A DNA stretch of 64,000 nucleotides from Flavobacteriaceae bacterium UBA7684. Its GTDB lineage: Bacteria; Bacteroidota; Bacteroidia; Flavobacteriales; Flavobacteriaceae. Shown here piece by piece: positions 17,581 through 26,890 of the stretch. Made by a program: the position numbers and the translations under genes. The stretch covers positions 4,504-68,503 of the forward strand of contig DLGW01000019.1 in the NCBI GenBank assembly GCA_002482885.1, read 5' to 3'. The number at the start of each line of letters is the position of its first letter. Positions within the stretch are counted from its first letter, which is position 1. The notes beneath the pieces were generated by a model that saw only the letters and a list, made by a program, of their open reading frames with translations, was not told the origin of the DNA and did no database searches.

Positions 17581-18516
17581 ATGTCTGTAGAAATTGAATC
17601 ACAAATTGAAAAAATACCAATCGCAAATCGATTAATGCGTTTTGCTAAACGCATCAAATTATACGATTTTAGTCTTTATGATTTGTTAGAAATGTATGGA
17701 CTGGGCATTGTAAAAGGCGCTTTTTCTGACCGTGCCAGCTCTATTGCGTTTAGCTTTTTTATGGCGTTATTTCCGTTTGCACTTTTCATCTTAAACTTAA
17801 TACCCTATATTCCTATAGCTGGTTTTCAAGAAGATTTTTTACAATTTGTAGCCGATAATGTGCCTCCTAAAACTTACGATGCGATTGCTGTAATCATTAA
17901 CGATATTTTAAATAACAGTTATCAAGGCTTATTATCTTCGGGTTTTTTGTTGTCTATATTTATAATGAGTAATGGATTAAATGCTATTATAGGCGCTTTC
18001 CAGTCTTCATATTACATAACCGAAAGACAAAGTTTTTGGCAGAATTATTTAGTAGCTTTAGTTATGTCGTTGCTGTTGGTTAGTTTGCTTATTGTAACCG
18101 TGATTTCTATTATTCTTTTTGAAGTTTTGATTTACTTTTTAGAAAACCAATGGCACATGGTGCAACATATTCCGTTGTTGCAGTTGTTTCGATTTTTTAT
18201 TGGTTTTATGTTGATTTTATTAGCGACTTCGTTTTTGTATAAATTCAGTTGTAAACAAACCCGTCACATTTCATTCATCAGTTATGGCTCTGTATTAACT
18301 GCCGTACTCATTGTGGTTTCTTCATTTGTTTTTGGAATATATGTAGAAAAATTTTCTAAGTACAATGAGTTATACGGTTCTATTGGAACTTTGTTGGTTT
18401 TGATGTTTTACATTTGGATCAACTGTACCATTTTGTTGTTAGGATTTGAATTGAATTTATCTATTCAGAAAATCAAAATAAGAAAACCCATTATTGAAGA
18501 CTTAGCTCCTAAATAA
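17581..18516 (+). CDS. YihY/virulence factor BrkB family membrane protein
   Basis: 311-residue inner-membrane protein with about six hydrophobic helices. The family signature is at the first helix (RASSIAFSFFMALFPFALFI) with IPYIP, and near the end IGTLLVLMFYIWINCTILLLG. The family was once called ribonuclease BN, which is now considered wrong; its transport or barrier role is unresolved. It is packed 2 bases behind nadC and 14 bases before priA. Confidence 0.93.
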   Translation: MSVEIESQIEKIPIANRLMRFAKRIKLYDFSLYDLLEMYGLGIVKGAFSDRASSIAFSFFMALFPFALFILNLIPYIPIAGFQEDFLQFVADNVPPKTYDAIAVIINDILNNSYQGLLSSGFLLSIFIMSNGLNAIIGAFQSSYYITERQSFWQNYLVALVMSLLLVSLLIVTVISIILFEVLIYFLENQWHMVQHIPLLQLFRFFIGFMLILLATSFLYKFSCKQTRHISFISYGSVLTAVLIVVSSFVFGIYVEKFSKYNELYGSIGTLLVLMFYIWINCTILLLGFELNLSIQKIKIRKPIIEDLAPK

Positions 18517-18530
18517 TCAGCCCACACAAG

Positions 18531-20984
18531 ATGTATTTTATAGAAGTCATTCTTCCGATTCCCTTGCGCAAAACTTTTACTTATTCCGTTAATTCGTTTG
18601 AGTTTGAAGTTATTGAACCTGGTATTCGTGTGGCAGTTCCTTTCGGGAAAAGTAAAATATATTCAGGCTTGGTGCTTTCCAAACACCATAACGCTCCAGA
18701 AGTCTACGAGGCTAAAGAAATTCATCAATTATTAGACGAAATCCCTGTAGTTAATCCCAACCAATTGCTTTTTTGGAACTGGGTGGCGCAATATTATATG
18801 GTTTCCATCGGGGAAGTTTACCGTGCAGCCGTACCCTCTTTTTTTTTGTTAGAAAGCGAAACCATCATCAAAAGTAATTTACAGAATGCTTCGGAAGCGA
18901 TGACTTTGGAGTTGAATGACGAGGAATATTTGTTGTTGGACGCTTTGCAAAAACAGTCGGTTTTAAGAATCGAAGAAGCGGTAAAAGTATTGGGTAAGAA
19001 AAATATTTTTCCAGTGATTAAAAAATTGTTGGAAAAAAAATTGATTCAAGTAGAAGAAGAAATTTTTGAAGAATACAAACCCAAAAAACAAAGATATCTT
19101 CAACTCAATCAGGATTTGTTATCAGAAATCGGTTTGTCTGGAATTTTAGAATTAACAGGACGCGCGCACAAACAAAAAGAAGTATTATTAAAATATTTTC
19201 AGTTAACCGCACAAAGTACGGAACCCATTTCTGTAAAATATTTAATTGAAAAAGTTCCGACGAATTCAACCGTTTTAAAAAGTCTAATAGATAAAAATAT
19301 TTTACAAGAATATTTTTTACAAGAAGACCGAATTGATTATCAAAAGCACCTCTCTTTAGATGCCGAAACGGTTCAAAAAAATAATCAAGAAGCCTTTGTA
19401 AATATTCAAAAAAAGAATCAGCAAACCCCCGTAGTTTTATTTCATCACAATGGTTTGTTGCAAAACATATCTTTATACATACAGTTGATTAACGATTGCT
19501 TAGCGCAACAAAAACAAGTGTTGTATTTGGTTCCCGAAATTGTAATGGTTCCCGAAATTCTTCAAGCCTTGCAACAAGTTTTTTCAGAAAGGTTAGTGGT
19601 TTATCATTCCCGATTCAACAATAACGAAAAAGTAGAAATTTGGAATCGTATCTTGCATCAACCGCAAAAAGCTCAATTAATTATAGGTACTCGTTCCTCT
19701 ATATTTTTGCCTTTTTCTGATTTAGGATTGGTGATTGTGGAAGATGAACACGATGCGGCGTATAAACAAAATGAACCCGCTCCAAGGTATCACACCCGAG
19801 ATTGCGCTATTATGTTAGCCCATCAACACCAAGCCAAAGTAATATTGGCTTCGGCGAGTCCATCTATGGAAAGTTACTACCAAACCCAACAAAATAAATA
19901 TGGTTTGGTGGTTCAACGGAGTCCAGAATTATCTTTTTCGGAAGCAGTAACCTTAAGCAATCTGCAAGATTTACACAAACGCAAAAGAATGACGGGGCAT
20001 TTTGGAGAGCCTTTAATTGAAGCCGTAAATCAAGCTTTGGAACAAAAGCAGCAAGTCGTGTTGTTTCAGAACCGTAGGGGATTTGCTCCTATTGTAGAAT
20101 GCGAAACTTGTGGACACGTGCCTCAATGTTCCCATTGTAATGTGAGTTTAACTTATCATAAAAGTAAAAATCAATTGAGTTGTCATTATTGTGGTTATGC
20201 CATGCCTAAACCAACGCATTGCCACAGTTGTTCCAGCACAGAAATTAATTTAAAAGGATTAGGAACCGAACAAGTAGAAGCCGAGGCTAAGGAATTATTT
20301 CCGCAGGCTAAAATTGTACGGATGGATCAAGATACTACCCGTGGAAAATTTTCTTTTCAAACCATTATTGAAGATTTCAAGAATAAAGACATCGATATTT
20401 TGATTGGCACGCAAATGATCGCCAAGGGAATTGATTTTTCATCGGTAAGTTTAACAGGGGTTTTGAATGCCGATAATTTATTATATCACCCCGATTTTCG
20501 TTCGTTTGAAAGAACGTATCAAATGCTGAGTCAATTGGTGCAACAAACCCAAACAGGAAATCAAAAAGGTAAAGTCATCATTCAAACTTACCATCCTGCA
20601 CATCCTATCTTACAAAAAGTAGTGAAGCATGATTATCAAGGCATGTATCAAGAACAGTTGGCAGAAAGAAAAGAGTATGTGTATCCGCCTTTTTGTCGTT
20701 TGATTAAAGTGACTTTTAAACATAAAGATTTTGCTAAACTAAAAGAAGCGGCTCAGTGGTTTTATCAAGTATTGATTCAGCAAGTACAAGTACCTGTATA
20801 TGGACCCGAAGAACCTTCCATCAATAGAATTCGCAATCAATACATCAGAGTGATTCAAATCAAAATTCCTTTGAATCATCCTTTAACCCAAACAAAAAAC
20901 AGCTTACAAAAAACTATGAATAGTTTTGAAGCTGTTCCTGCCTTTAAGTCGGTATACTGTTCCGTTAATGTAGATTATGTTTAA
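18531..20984 (+). CDS. priA: primosomal protein N' (PriA) with degenerate ATPase motifs
   Basis: 817-residue PriA-family protein. PriA rebuilds replication forks at stalled or recombination structures. The N-terminal 3'-end-binding domain, the zinc-binding cysteines (from Cys524: CETCGHVPQCSHCN, CHYCGYAMPKPTHCHSC), motif IV (FQNRRGFAPIVEC), motif V (GTQMIAKGIDF) and the C-terminal domain are well preserved. However, the Walker A loop GVTSSGKT normally found after LLH is replaced by HNGLLQNI at residues 306-313, so the lysine is Asn312 and the threonine Ile313. Walker B DEEH reads EDEH (404-407), and motif VI GRAGR is replaced by QQTQT (671-675). The reading frame is intact and the alignment needs no gaps, so this looks like substitution rather than frameshift. 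I infer an ATPase-dead but still DNA-binding PriA. Confidence 0.9.
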   Translation: MYFIEVILPIPLRKTFTYSVNSFEFEVIEPGIRVAVPFGKSKIYSGLVLSKHHNAPEVYEAKEIHQLLDEIPVVNPNQLLFWNWVAQYYMVSIGEVYRAAVPSFFLLESETIIKSNLQNASEAMTLELNDEEYLLLDALQKQSVLRIEEAVKVLGKKNIFPVIKKLLEKKLIQVEEEIFEEYKPKKQRYLQLNQDLLSEIGLSGILELTGRAHKQKEVLLKYFQLTAQSTEPISVKYLIEKVPTNSTVLKSLIDKNILQEYFLQEDRIDYQKHLSLDAETVQKNNQEAFVNIQKKNQQTPVVLFHHNGLLQNISLYIQLINDCLAQQKQVLYLVPEIVMVPEILQALQQVFSERLVVYHSRFNNNEKVEIWNRILHQPQKAQLIIGTRSSIFLPFSDLGLVIVEDEHDAAYKQNEPAPRYHTRDCAIMLAHQHQAKVILASASPSMESYYQTQQNKYGLVVQRSPELSFSEAVTLSNLQDLHKRKRMTGHFGEPLIEAVNQALEQKQQVVLFQNRRGFAPIVECETCGHVPQCSHCNVSLTYHKSKNQLSCHYCGYAMPKPTHCHSCSSTEINLKGLGTEQVEAEAKELFPQAKIVRMDQDTTRGKFSFQTIIEDFKNKDIDILIGTQMIAKGIDFSSVSLTGVLNADNLLYHPDFRSFERTYQMLSQLVQQTQTGNQKGKVIIQTYHPAHPILQKVVKHDYQGMYQEQLAERKEYVYPPFCRLIKVTFKHKDFAKLKEAAQWFYQVLIQQVQVPVYGPEEPSINRIRNQYIRVIQIKIPLNHPLTQTKNSLQKTMNSFEAVPAFKSVYCSVNVDYV

Positions 20985-21853
20985 ATTTTCATAGGAACTT
21001 CCATTAATAAAACTTCTGCATCGCTATCTGCCAAAATCTCAAAGTTTTCGGTATTCCAAATGCCTAAACCATCGCGGGTATTTACTGCTACTCCGTTAAT
21101 GGTAAGGTCTCCTTTAATTATAAAAAAGTATACTCCATTTCCTTCTGATTTTAATTGGTAAGGCACAGAAGTTCCTTTAGATAAATTACCCAAATGAAAC
21201 CAAGCGTTTTGATGAATCCAAACTCCGGCGTCATCTGCATTAGGCGATAGAATTTGTTGTAATCGATTGATTCTATCTTCTGGATTCAAGCGAATTTGGT
21301 CGTATCGGGGTGTTACATTTTTTTTGTTTGGAAAAAGCCATATTTGTAACAATTTGGTGCGTTGGTCTTTGTTGGGGTTAAATTCGCTGTGGGTTACTCC
21401 GCTACCAGCACTCATGACTTGAATTTCTCCGTTTTTAATGGTAGCCACATTTCCCATACTGTCTTTATGAGCCAAATCGCCTTCTAAAGGAATGGTAATG
21501 ATTTCCATGTTGTCATGTGGATGGGTTCCAAATCCCATTCCGCCCGCAATGGTATCGTCATTTAAAACTCTTAGTACACCAAAGTGAACCCTTTCCGGAT
21601 TGTAGTAATTGGCAAAACTAAAAGTGTGGTAAGCATTTAACCAGCCGTGATCGGCGTGTCCTCGGGTGTCTGCTTTGTGTAAAACCATGTTGTCCATAAT
21701 GAATGAATCTGTGTTTTTAATGTGATTAAATCCGATGAATTGGTTTGCTGGAATTGGTTCTGTTTGAGCGCTCAAATCAGTTCCTACCTTATTCCATGAA
21801 AATAAGAAAGAAAATCCTAAAAAGCCTTTTGTTAAAAAATCTTTTCTGTTCAT
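20981..21853 (-). CDS. pirin family protein with an export-type N-terminus
   Basis: 290 residues, with a pirin-like double cupin. The metal-binding residues are visible in HADHGWLNAYHTFSF and GTHPHDNMEIITIPLEG, and VMSAGSGVTHSEFN follows as in the family. Unlike typical cytoplasmic pirins it begins with a hydrophobic leader (FLTKGFLGFSFLFSW) ending near SAQ, like an exported protein; no twin-arginine pair is present. It is convergent with priA and overlaps it by 4 bases at the stop codons. It may be a quercetinase-like or redox-sensing protein; function unproven. Confidence 0.88.
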   Translation of the reverse strand: MNRKDFLTKGFLGFSFLFSWNKVGTDLSAQTEPIPANQFIGFNHIKNTDSFIMDNMVLHKADTRGHADHGWLNAYHTFSFANYYNPERVHFGVLRVLNDDTIAGGMGFGTHPHDNMEIITIPLEGDLAHKDSMGNVATIKNGEIQVMSAGSGVTHSEFNPNKDQRTKLLQIWLFPNKKNVTPRYDQIRLNPEDRINRLQQILSPNADDAGVWIHQNAWFHLGNLSKGTSVPYQLKSEGNGVYFFIIKGDLTINGVAVNTRDGLGIWNTENFEILADSDAEVLLMEVPMKI

Positions 21854-21878
21854 TGGTTTCTGTTTTTCAATTGTGTCA

Positions 21879-21886
21879 CAAATTTA
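21879..21886 (-). promoter_or_regulatory. -7 box of the pirin gene
   Basis: The minus strand reads TAAATTTG, matching TAnnTTTG, 25 bases upstream of the pirin ATG. No -33 TTG at good spacing was found. Confidence 0.45.
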
Positions 21887-21998
21887 AAAGTTAAAATCAA
21901 GAAAGTTTTGCTGGTATAATCAAAAAGTCTGATAATGGAATAGCTGACGGTAAAAATGTCAAGATGTCATATTTAAAATCAAGACAAAGGAATACAAC

Positions 21999-22040
21999 TG
22001 CCAATTTAATCGGGTTTTTAGCCATGGCATAGTGATTGAC
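21999..22040 (+). promoter_or_regulatory. possible sigma-54-type promoter and inverted repeat before dnaK
   Basis: TGGCATAGTGATTGAC at 22025-22040 resembles the sigma-54 -24/-12 pattern (TGGCA, then TTG at the correct distance), though the expected -12 GC is GA. TGCCA at 21999-22003 and TGGCA at 22025-22029 form an inverted repeat around it, and GCCATGGC is itself a palindrome. No TAnnTTTG box is seen before dnaK. This may be a heat-shock control region. Confidence 0.35.
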
Positions 22041-22086
22041 TTTTGGAAGAAAAAAAGAATTTACAAACACAAAACAATACAAAATT

Positions 22087-23982
22087 ATGGGCAAAATAAT
22101 CGGAATCGACTTAGGAACAACTAACTCATGCGTTTCTGTAATGGAGGGTAGTGAGCCAGTAGTAATTCCAAACGCCGAAGGTAAAAGAACCACCCCTTCA
22201 GTAATCGGATTTGTTGAAGGCGGAGAAATTAAAGTAGGAGATCCAGCTAAACGTCAGGCAGTAACTAATCCAACAAAAACCATTAGTTCTATCAAACGTT
22301 TCATGGGACACACTTATGCTGAAACGCAAGAAGAGGCAAAAAGAGTTCCTTACAGTGTAGTAAAAGGTGACAACAATACGCCACGTGTAGATATTGACGG
22401 CCGTTTATACACTGCACAAGAATTATCAGCGATGACCCTTCAAAAAATGAAGAAAACCGCTGAAGACTATTTAGGACAAACAGTAACCGAAGCAGTTATT
22501 ACTGTTCCAGCATATTTTAACGATGCACAACGTCAGGCCACTAAAGAAGCTGGTGAAATTGCAGGTTTAAAAGTAATGCGTATCATCAATGAGCCTACAG
22601 CAGCAGCTTTGGCTTACGGATTGGATAAAAAAGGTCATGATCAAAAAATTGCTGTTTACGATTTAGGTGGAGGTACTTTTGATATTTCTATCCTAGAATT
22701 AGGAGACGGAGTCTTTGAAGTATTGTCAACTAACGGGGATACACACTTAGGAGGAGATGATTTTGACCAAGTAATTATTGATTGGTTGGCCAATGAATTT
22801 AAAGCAGAAGAAGGAGTGGATTTACGTTTAGACCCAATGTCTTTACAACGTATCAAAGAAGCTGCGGAAAAAGCAAAAATCGAGTTGTCATCTTCTGCAG
22901 AAACAGAAATCAACTTGCCTTACGTTACAGCAACAGCTTCTGGACCTAAACACTTAGTTAAAAAATTATCAAGAGCTAAATTTGAACAATTAGCAGATTC
23001 TTTAGTAAAACGTTCTATGGAACCAGTAGCTAAAGCATTAAAAGATGCTGGTTTATCAAAATCAGATATTGATGAGGTAATTTTAGTAGGAGGTTCAACT
23101 CGTATTCCAATCATTCAAGAAGAAGTTGAAAAATTCTTTGGTAAAAAACCATCAAAAGGAGTAAATCCAGATGAGGTAGTAGCTATTGGAGCAGCGATTC
23201 AAGGTGGAGTATTATCAGGAGACGTAAAAGATGTATTGTTATTAGACGTAACTCCGTTATCATTAGGTATTGAAACAATGGGTGGCGTATTGACTAAATT
23301 AATTGAGTCTAATACAACCATTCCAACCAAAAAATCACAAGTATTTTCAACGGCTGCGGATAACCAACCAAGTGTTGAAATCCATGTGTTGCAAGGAGAA
23401 AGACCTATGGCAGCCGACAACAAAACCATTGGTCGTTTCCATTTAGATGGAATTCCACCAGCTCAAAGAGGAGTGCCACAAATCGAGGTAACTTTTGATA
23501 TTGATGCTAACGGTATTATTAAAGTATCAGCTACAGATAAAGGAACTGGTAAGTCGCATGACATTCGTATCGAAGCTTCTTCGGGCTTAACTGCAGAAGA
23601 AATCGAAAGAATGAAAAAAGATGCAGAAGCCAATGCTGAGTCTGATAAATTAGCGAAAGAAAAAGCTGAAAAATTAAATGAAGCAGACAGCATGATTTTC
23701 CAAACAGAAAAACAATTATCTGAATTCGGAGATAAATTATCAGAAGGCAACAAATCAATCATCAATAGTGCTTTAGAAGATTTGAAAAAAGCTTACGAAA
23801 CTAAAGATGTGGCAACTATTCAACCTGCGTTAGATAAAATTAACGAGGCTTGGAAAAATGCTTCTGAGGAAATGTACAAAGCTACCGAAGGTGGAGCAGC
23901 TGGTGCTGATGCAGGTCAACAACCACAAGGGCAAGCCCAAGGAGATAATGTTCAAGATGTAGATTACGAAGAAGTAAAATAA
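22087..23982 (+). CDS. dnaK: molecular chaperone DnaK (Hsp70)
   Basis: 631-residue Hsp70. The N-terminal ATPase starts with GKIIGIDLGTTNSCVSVMEG, followed by the signatures VYDLGGGTFDISILELG and VILVGGSTRIPIIQ. The linker DVLLLDVTPLSLGIE leads to the substrate-binding domain, and the tail ends in DVQDVDYEEVK-like acidic residues as expected for DnaK. I use the ATG at 22087; an ATG 17 codons upstream would add an unrelated N-terminus inside the regulatory region. dnaJ and grpE are not adjacent. A strong bidirectional terminator follows. Confidence 0.98.
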   Translation: MGKIIGIDLGTTNSCVSVMEGSEPVVIPNAEGKRTTPSVIGFVEGGEIKVGDPAKRQAVTNPTKTISSIKRFMGHTYAETQEEAKRVPYSVVKGDNNTPRVDIDGRLYTAQELSAMTLQKMKKTAEDYLGQTVTEAVITVPAYFNDAQRQATKEAGEIAGLKVMRIINEPTAAALAYGLDKKGHDQKIAVYDLGGGTFDISILELGDGVFEVLSTNGDTHLGGDDFDQVIIDWLANEFKAEEGVDLRLDPMSLQRIKEAAEKAKIELSSSAETEINLPYVTATASGPKHLVKKLSRAKFEQLADSLVKRSMEPVAKALKDAGLSKSDIDEVILVGGSTRIPIIQEEVEKFFGKKPSKGVNPDEVVAIGAAIQGGVLSGDVKDVLLLDVTPLSLGIETMGGVLTKLIESNTTIPTKKSQVFSTAADNQPSVEIHVLQGERPMAADNKTIGRFHLDGIPPAQRGVPQIEVTFDIDANGIIKVSATDKGTGKSHDIRIEASSGLTAEEIERMKKDAEANAESDKLAKEKAEKLNEADSMIFQTEKQLSEFGDKLSEGNKSIINSALEDLKKAYETKDVATIQPALDKINEAWKNASEEMYKATEGGAAGADAGQQPQGQAQGDNVQDVDYEEVK

Positions 23983-24001
23983 TTCAGAACAAATCATAGC
24001 T

Positions 24002-24035
24002 AAAAAGGCGGTCATTTTAAATGACCGCCTTTTTT
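24002..24035. terminator. bidirectional terminator after dnaK
   Basis: Stem AAAAAGGCGGTCAT / ATGACCGCCTTTTT separated by a short AT loop, with A and T runs on the two sides. It lies between convergent dnaK and a small exported-protein gene. The GGCGGTCA core is shared with the terminator at 46.97 kb. Confidence 0.9.
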
Positions 24036-24036
24036 G

Positions 24037-24513
24037 TTAAGGCATTTTTTCAATGCACTTTAAATACGCTTGATATTTTTCTGGTTTTTGAACCACAAAA
24101 CTAATTTTGTGTAAAACCACATCGGTAATAAGATTATTTTTTAGTAATTCTCGATCGGCATCTTCCAAAACAAAATGCACATAATGCTCAAATTCTTTAT
24201 CATCGGTGATCCTTATCGAAACTTTTAAGTGTTTGTGAATTCTTATTCCGTTTTCTAATAAAATCGTGGCGCCGTATCCGGCTTCCTTTAAGCGTTCAAT
24301 TTTTTTTAGGTGTACCATATAAATGGGTTTGCCTTTTTTCATAAATCGGCTAAAAACAATTTCGTTTGTTGGCGGGCTTTTGTATACAACGCTTTTATTA
24401 AAGTCTTTTTCTTGAACGATTTTAGCGCAGTATAAGGCCAAATCATCTTCTTGTGCTTGAAGTGTGGGTGCAGATATCCACAAAAGCAATAGTACAAGTA
24501 TTCCTTTTTTCAT
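24037..24513 (-). CDS. exported protein of unknown function
   Basis: 158 residues with a signal peptide (MKKGILVLLLLWISAPTLQAQ, cut after QAQ) and a mixed alpha/beta mature part with two cysteines (LYCAK, LKCIEK). I do not recognise the family. It is short and lysine-rich, without membrane segments after the signal, so it should be soluble in the periplasm. It is followed by a terminator shared with dnaK, and a hairpin at 24538-24566 separates it from the upstream TonB-receptor gene. Confidence 0.75.
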   Translation of the reverse strand: MKKGILVLLLLWISAPTLQAQEDDLALYCAKIVQEKDFNKSVVYKSPPTNEIVFSRFMKKGKPIYMVHLKKIERLKEAGYGATILLENGIRIHKHLKVSIRITDDKEFEHYVHFVLEDADRELLKNNLITDVVLHKISFVVQKPEKYQAYLKCIEKMP

Positions 24514-24586
24514 GTATTCTTTTGAGTTTAGTAAGTCTTAGCTTTTGTGAAAATATTAAAAGCTAAAGTTTAATCAAAGAAAAATT

Positions 24587-26890
24587 TTAGAATTCGTAAC
24601 TCACACCCATAATAAAATTAATGCCCTTTTCGTCAGAAAAATAACGAAGACGATTTAAATAATCCCGATAAGTGGTGTTCAGCATATTTTCAACTCTAAG
24701 ATTCCATTTTAAAACGGATTGTTTCAGTTGGTATTGGGTAGTCAATTGTGTGCCTAATAAAAAGTAAGCAGGGGGTGGGGGTAAAAAATCTTGCGAAAGC
24801 AATAGGTGGTTTTGCCTAAAAACATATTGTCCGTTAAGGGTTGCGGTGCTGTTTTTCCAATGAATTTTATCGGATAGCCTAAAGCTTATGCTTCCGAATA
24901 ACTTTTGTGCAGGAATCCCTATTAATGGAGTTTTATTTTGGGTATCATCTCCTTTTATATAAGCGTGTCTAAGATTGAGTTTTAAACTTTCAGTAGGTTC
25001 ATACATGATCATTACATCATTTCCTATGATTCTGGCGTTGGTTTGTTGGTAGCTAAAAACAGGAAAAGCACCGCGAATGGTATTTCTGAATTCATTTTCG
25101 GGTTGTAAATAAATATAATCGTTAATGTTTTGAACGTACGGCGCTACTTGAATAAATAAGTGGTTGTTGATTTTAATATCGGTAGTGCCTATGATTTTAA
25201 AGACGTGTTCTTGTTTTAGGTTTTTGTTACCTTCTTCAATGCCGCTAATTCCTTGATGCAAGCCATTGCTATGTAACTCGTTAATTTCTGGGGAACGTGA
25301 AACCCAGCCTATATTCAAGCTGTTTTTAATATGTTCTGTAGTAAAATGTTTGATTCCGCCACTAAAGCTAAGGTTATGAAATTGGTGATTAAAACGTTCT
25401 ATGTTCCTGTTTTCTCTGGAAATACTAACTACATTAAAATGTTTAAAATCATAACGAGTTCCATATTCAAAAAACCAATTATTTTTTTGTTGTTGGAAAA
25501 TTCCAAAAATTCCTGATTGTATGGAATTGTAGTCTGGAATTAAGGGTAAAATTCCTGTTTCTGGGTTGTTGCTGTTGTCTATTAATTGATTTTGAATACC
25601 CGTTTTTATAGATTTTTTATCATTCAATTGAAAAGTAAATAGACCTTCTATGGTATGCTGGGTTTGCAATAAACTTAAAGCCGGAATATCACTACGACCG
25701 CTTCTGCGGACATCAAATTCTTTTCGGTTATTGATTTGGTTGGCGTAAACGAATTCTGCAGAAATTTTATCTGAAAAAGTATAATTGTTTTTCCATTTTA
25801 ATAAATGATGACTTACTTTTTGTTTGGGAGCATTTATGGAATAAGAAAAATTATCTTGTGTAAAGTAGGGTTTAGGTGCACGAATAGCTTGTTGTAAGTC
25901 TTCGGAATTTCCGATGTGTGAACCTCTTAAAATTCCGTTTTCGGTATTAAATAAACTATAATACAGGTTAGATTTCCACTTTTCTGAAAAATGACTTTCT
26001 AATTGAATAGCCCCATTGATTTCTTTTTTACCCGTATTGGTTAAATAATAATCAGGGGTATGTGTATCTCCACTTTGTTTAAAAGTGCCTAAAGTACGCC
26101 ACGAAAATCCTTTTGATTTTTTTTCGAGTTGTAAATTAGCGGTATGCCCCCTGCCATTACTTTCGGTAATATAATGTGTTTGCCCGTGTAGATGGGGCTC
26201 GTTGTCTAATTCTTTAGGTTCAATTAAAACAATTCCACCTAAAGAACCGCCCGAATAAGCTAAGGCACCCGTTCCTTTAATTACGGATATGTGATGTGCT
26301 ACAAAAGGATCAATCTCTGGCGCATGATCATTACCCCACTGTTGTCCGCTTTGAACAATTCCATTATTTACAATTCCGATTCGATTTCCGGTTAATCCAT
26401 GAATCACAGGTTTACTAATTCCAGAACCATTTTTTATAGACTGAACACCTGTAATTTCTTCTAATAAATCTGCAAGATTTTTGTTCCCTTTTAAAACAAT
26501 TTCTTCTTTTTTAATGGCTTGGCTAGACTGTGTAGTGTTGTTTTGTTTTTCGCCATGAATAATTACTTCGTCAATTAATTCTGCATGATGATGTAATATC
26601 TTAGAAAAAGTAATTGATTCCGTAACGGGTAAAAAGACTTTAAGTGTTTCGCATCCAATATGACTGATGCGGATGTGGTAGTTTCCCGAACAAATATGGT
26701 GGATTTCGTAGAATCCCAATTCATTAGTAAAGCCACCTATTTGAAGTTCTTCAATAAAAATATGCACGTTTACCAAAGGTTTTTGCGTGCTTTCGTCGGT
26801 AATGTAACCCGATATAGAAAACGAACAAGGCTGTGCCCATAAAGGTACAGCCCATAATAGTCCTAATAATATTTTAAATAGTTTATTCAA
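24587..26890 (-). CDS. TonB-dependent receptor, probable zinc uptake
   Basis: 767-residue outer-membrane receptor. A signal peptide (GLLWAVPLWAQ) is followed by a carboxypeptidase-regulatory-like beta-sandwich (ISGYITDESTQKPLVNVHIF), then the plug (QGVQSIKNGSGISKPVIHGL type motif, GTGALAYSGGSLGGIVLIEP) and a 22-strand-type barrel ending in NFIMGVSYEF. It overlaps the upstream lipoprotein gene by 8 bases. Both are driven from a promoter covered by two Zur/Fur-like palindromes and face a Fur-family regulator, so zinc is the best guess for the substrate. Iron or another metal is possible. Confidence 0.88.
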   Translation of the reverse strand: MNKLFKILLGLLWAVPLWAQPCSFSISGYITDESTQKPLVNVHIFIEELQIGGFTNELGFYEIHHICSGNYHIRISHIGCETLKVFLPVTESITFSKILHHHAELIDEVIIHGEKQNNTTQSSQAIKKEEIVLKGNKNLADLLEEITGVQSIKNGSGISKPVIHGLTGNRIGIVNNGIVQSGQQWGNDHAPEIDPFVAHHISVIKGTGALAYSGGSLGGIVLIEPKELDNEPHLHGQTHYITESNGRGHTANLQLEKKSKGFSWRTLGTFKQSGDTHTPDYYLTNTGKKEINGAIQLESHFSEKWKSNLYYSLFNTENGILRGSHIGNSEDLQQAIRAPKPYFTQDNFSYSINAPKQKVSHHLLKWKNNYTFSDKISAEFVYANQINNRKEFDVRRSGRSDIPALSLLQTQHTIEGLFTFQLNDKKSIKTGIQNQLIDNSNNPETGILPLIPDYNSIQSGIFGIFQQQKNNWFFEYGTRYDFKHFNVVSISRENRNIERFNHQFHNLSFSGGIKHFTTEHIKNSLNIGWVSRSPEINELHSNGLHQGISGIEEGNKNLKQEHVFKIIGTTDIKINNHLFIQVAPYVQNINDYIYLQPENEFRNTIRGAFPVFSYQQTNARIIGNDVMIMYEPTESLKLNLRHAYIKGDDTQNKTPLIGIPAQKLFGSISFRLSDKIHWKNSTATLNGQYVFRQNHLLLSQDFLPPPPAYFLLGTQLTTQYQLKQSVLKWNLRVENMLNTTYRDYLNRLRYFSDEKGINFIMGVSYEF

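Noticed and set aside
18531..20984. Frameshift as an explanation for the PriA motif losses
   Set aside because: Flanking conserved residues are in register on both sides of each lost motif with no length change, so frameshifts would have to come in exact compensating pairs three times.
22036..22086. Upstream ATG giving DnaK 17 extra residues
   Set aside because: The extension is not part of the Hsp70 family and overlaps the likely promoter.
24538..24566. TTAGCTTTT / AAAAGCTAA hairpin after the TonB receptor gene, as a terminator
   Set aside because: The stem is perfect over 9 bp but AT-rich and lacks a T run on the relevant strand; not supported as a terminator.
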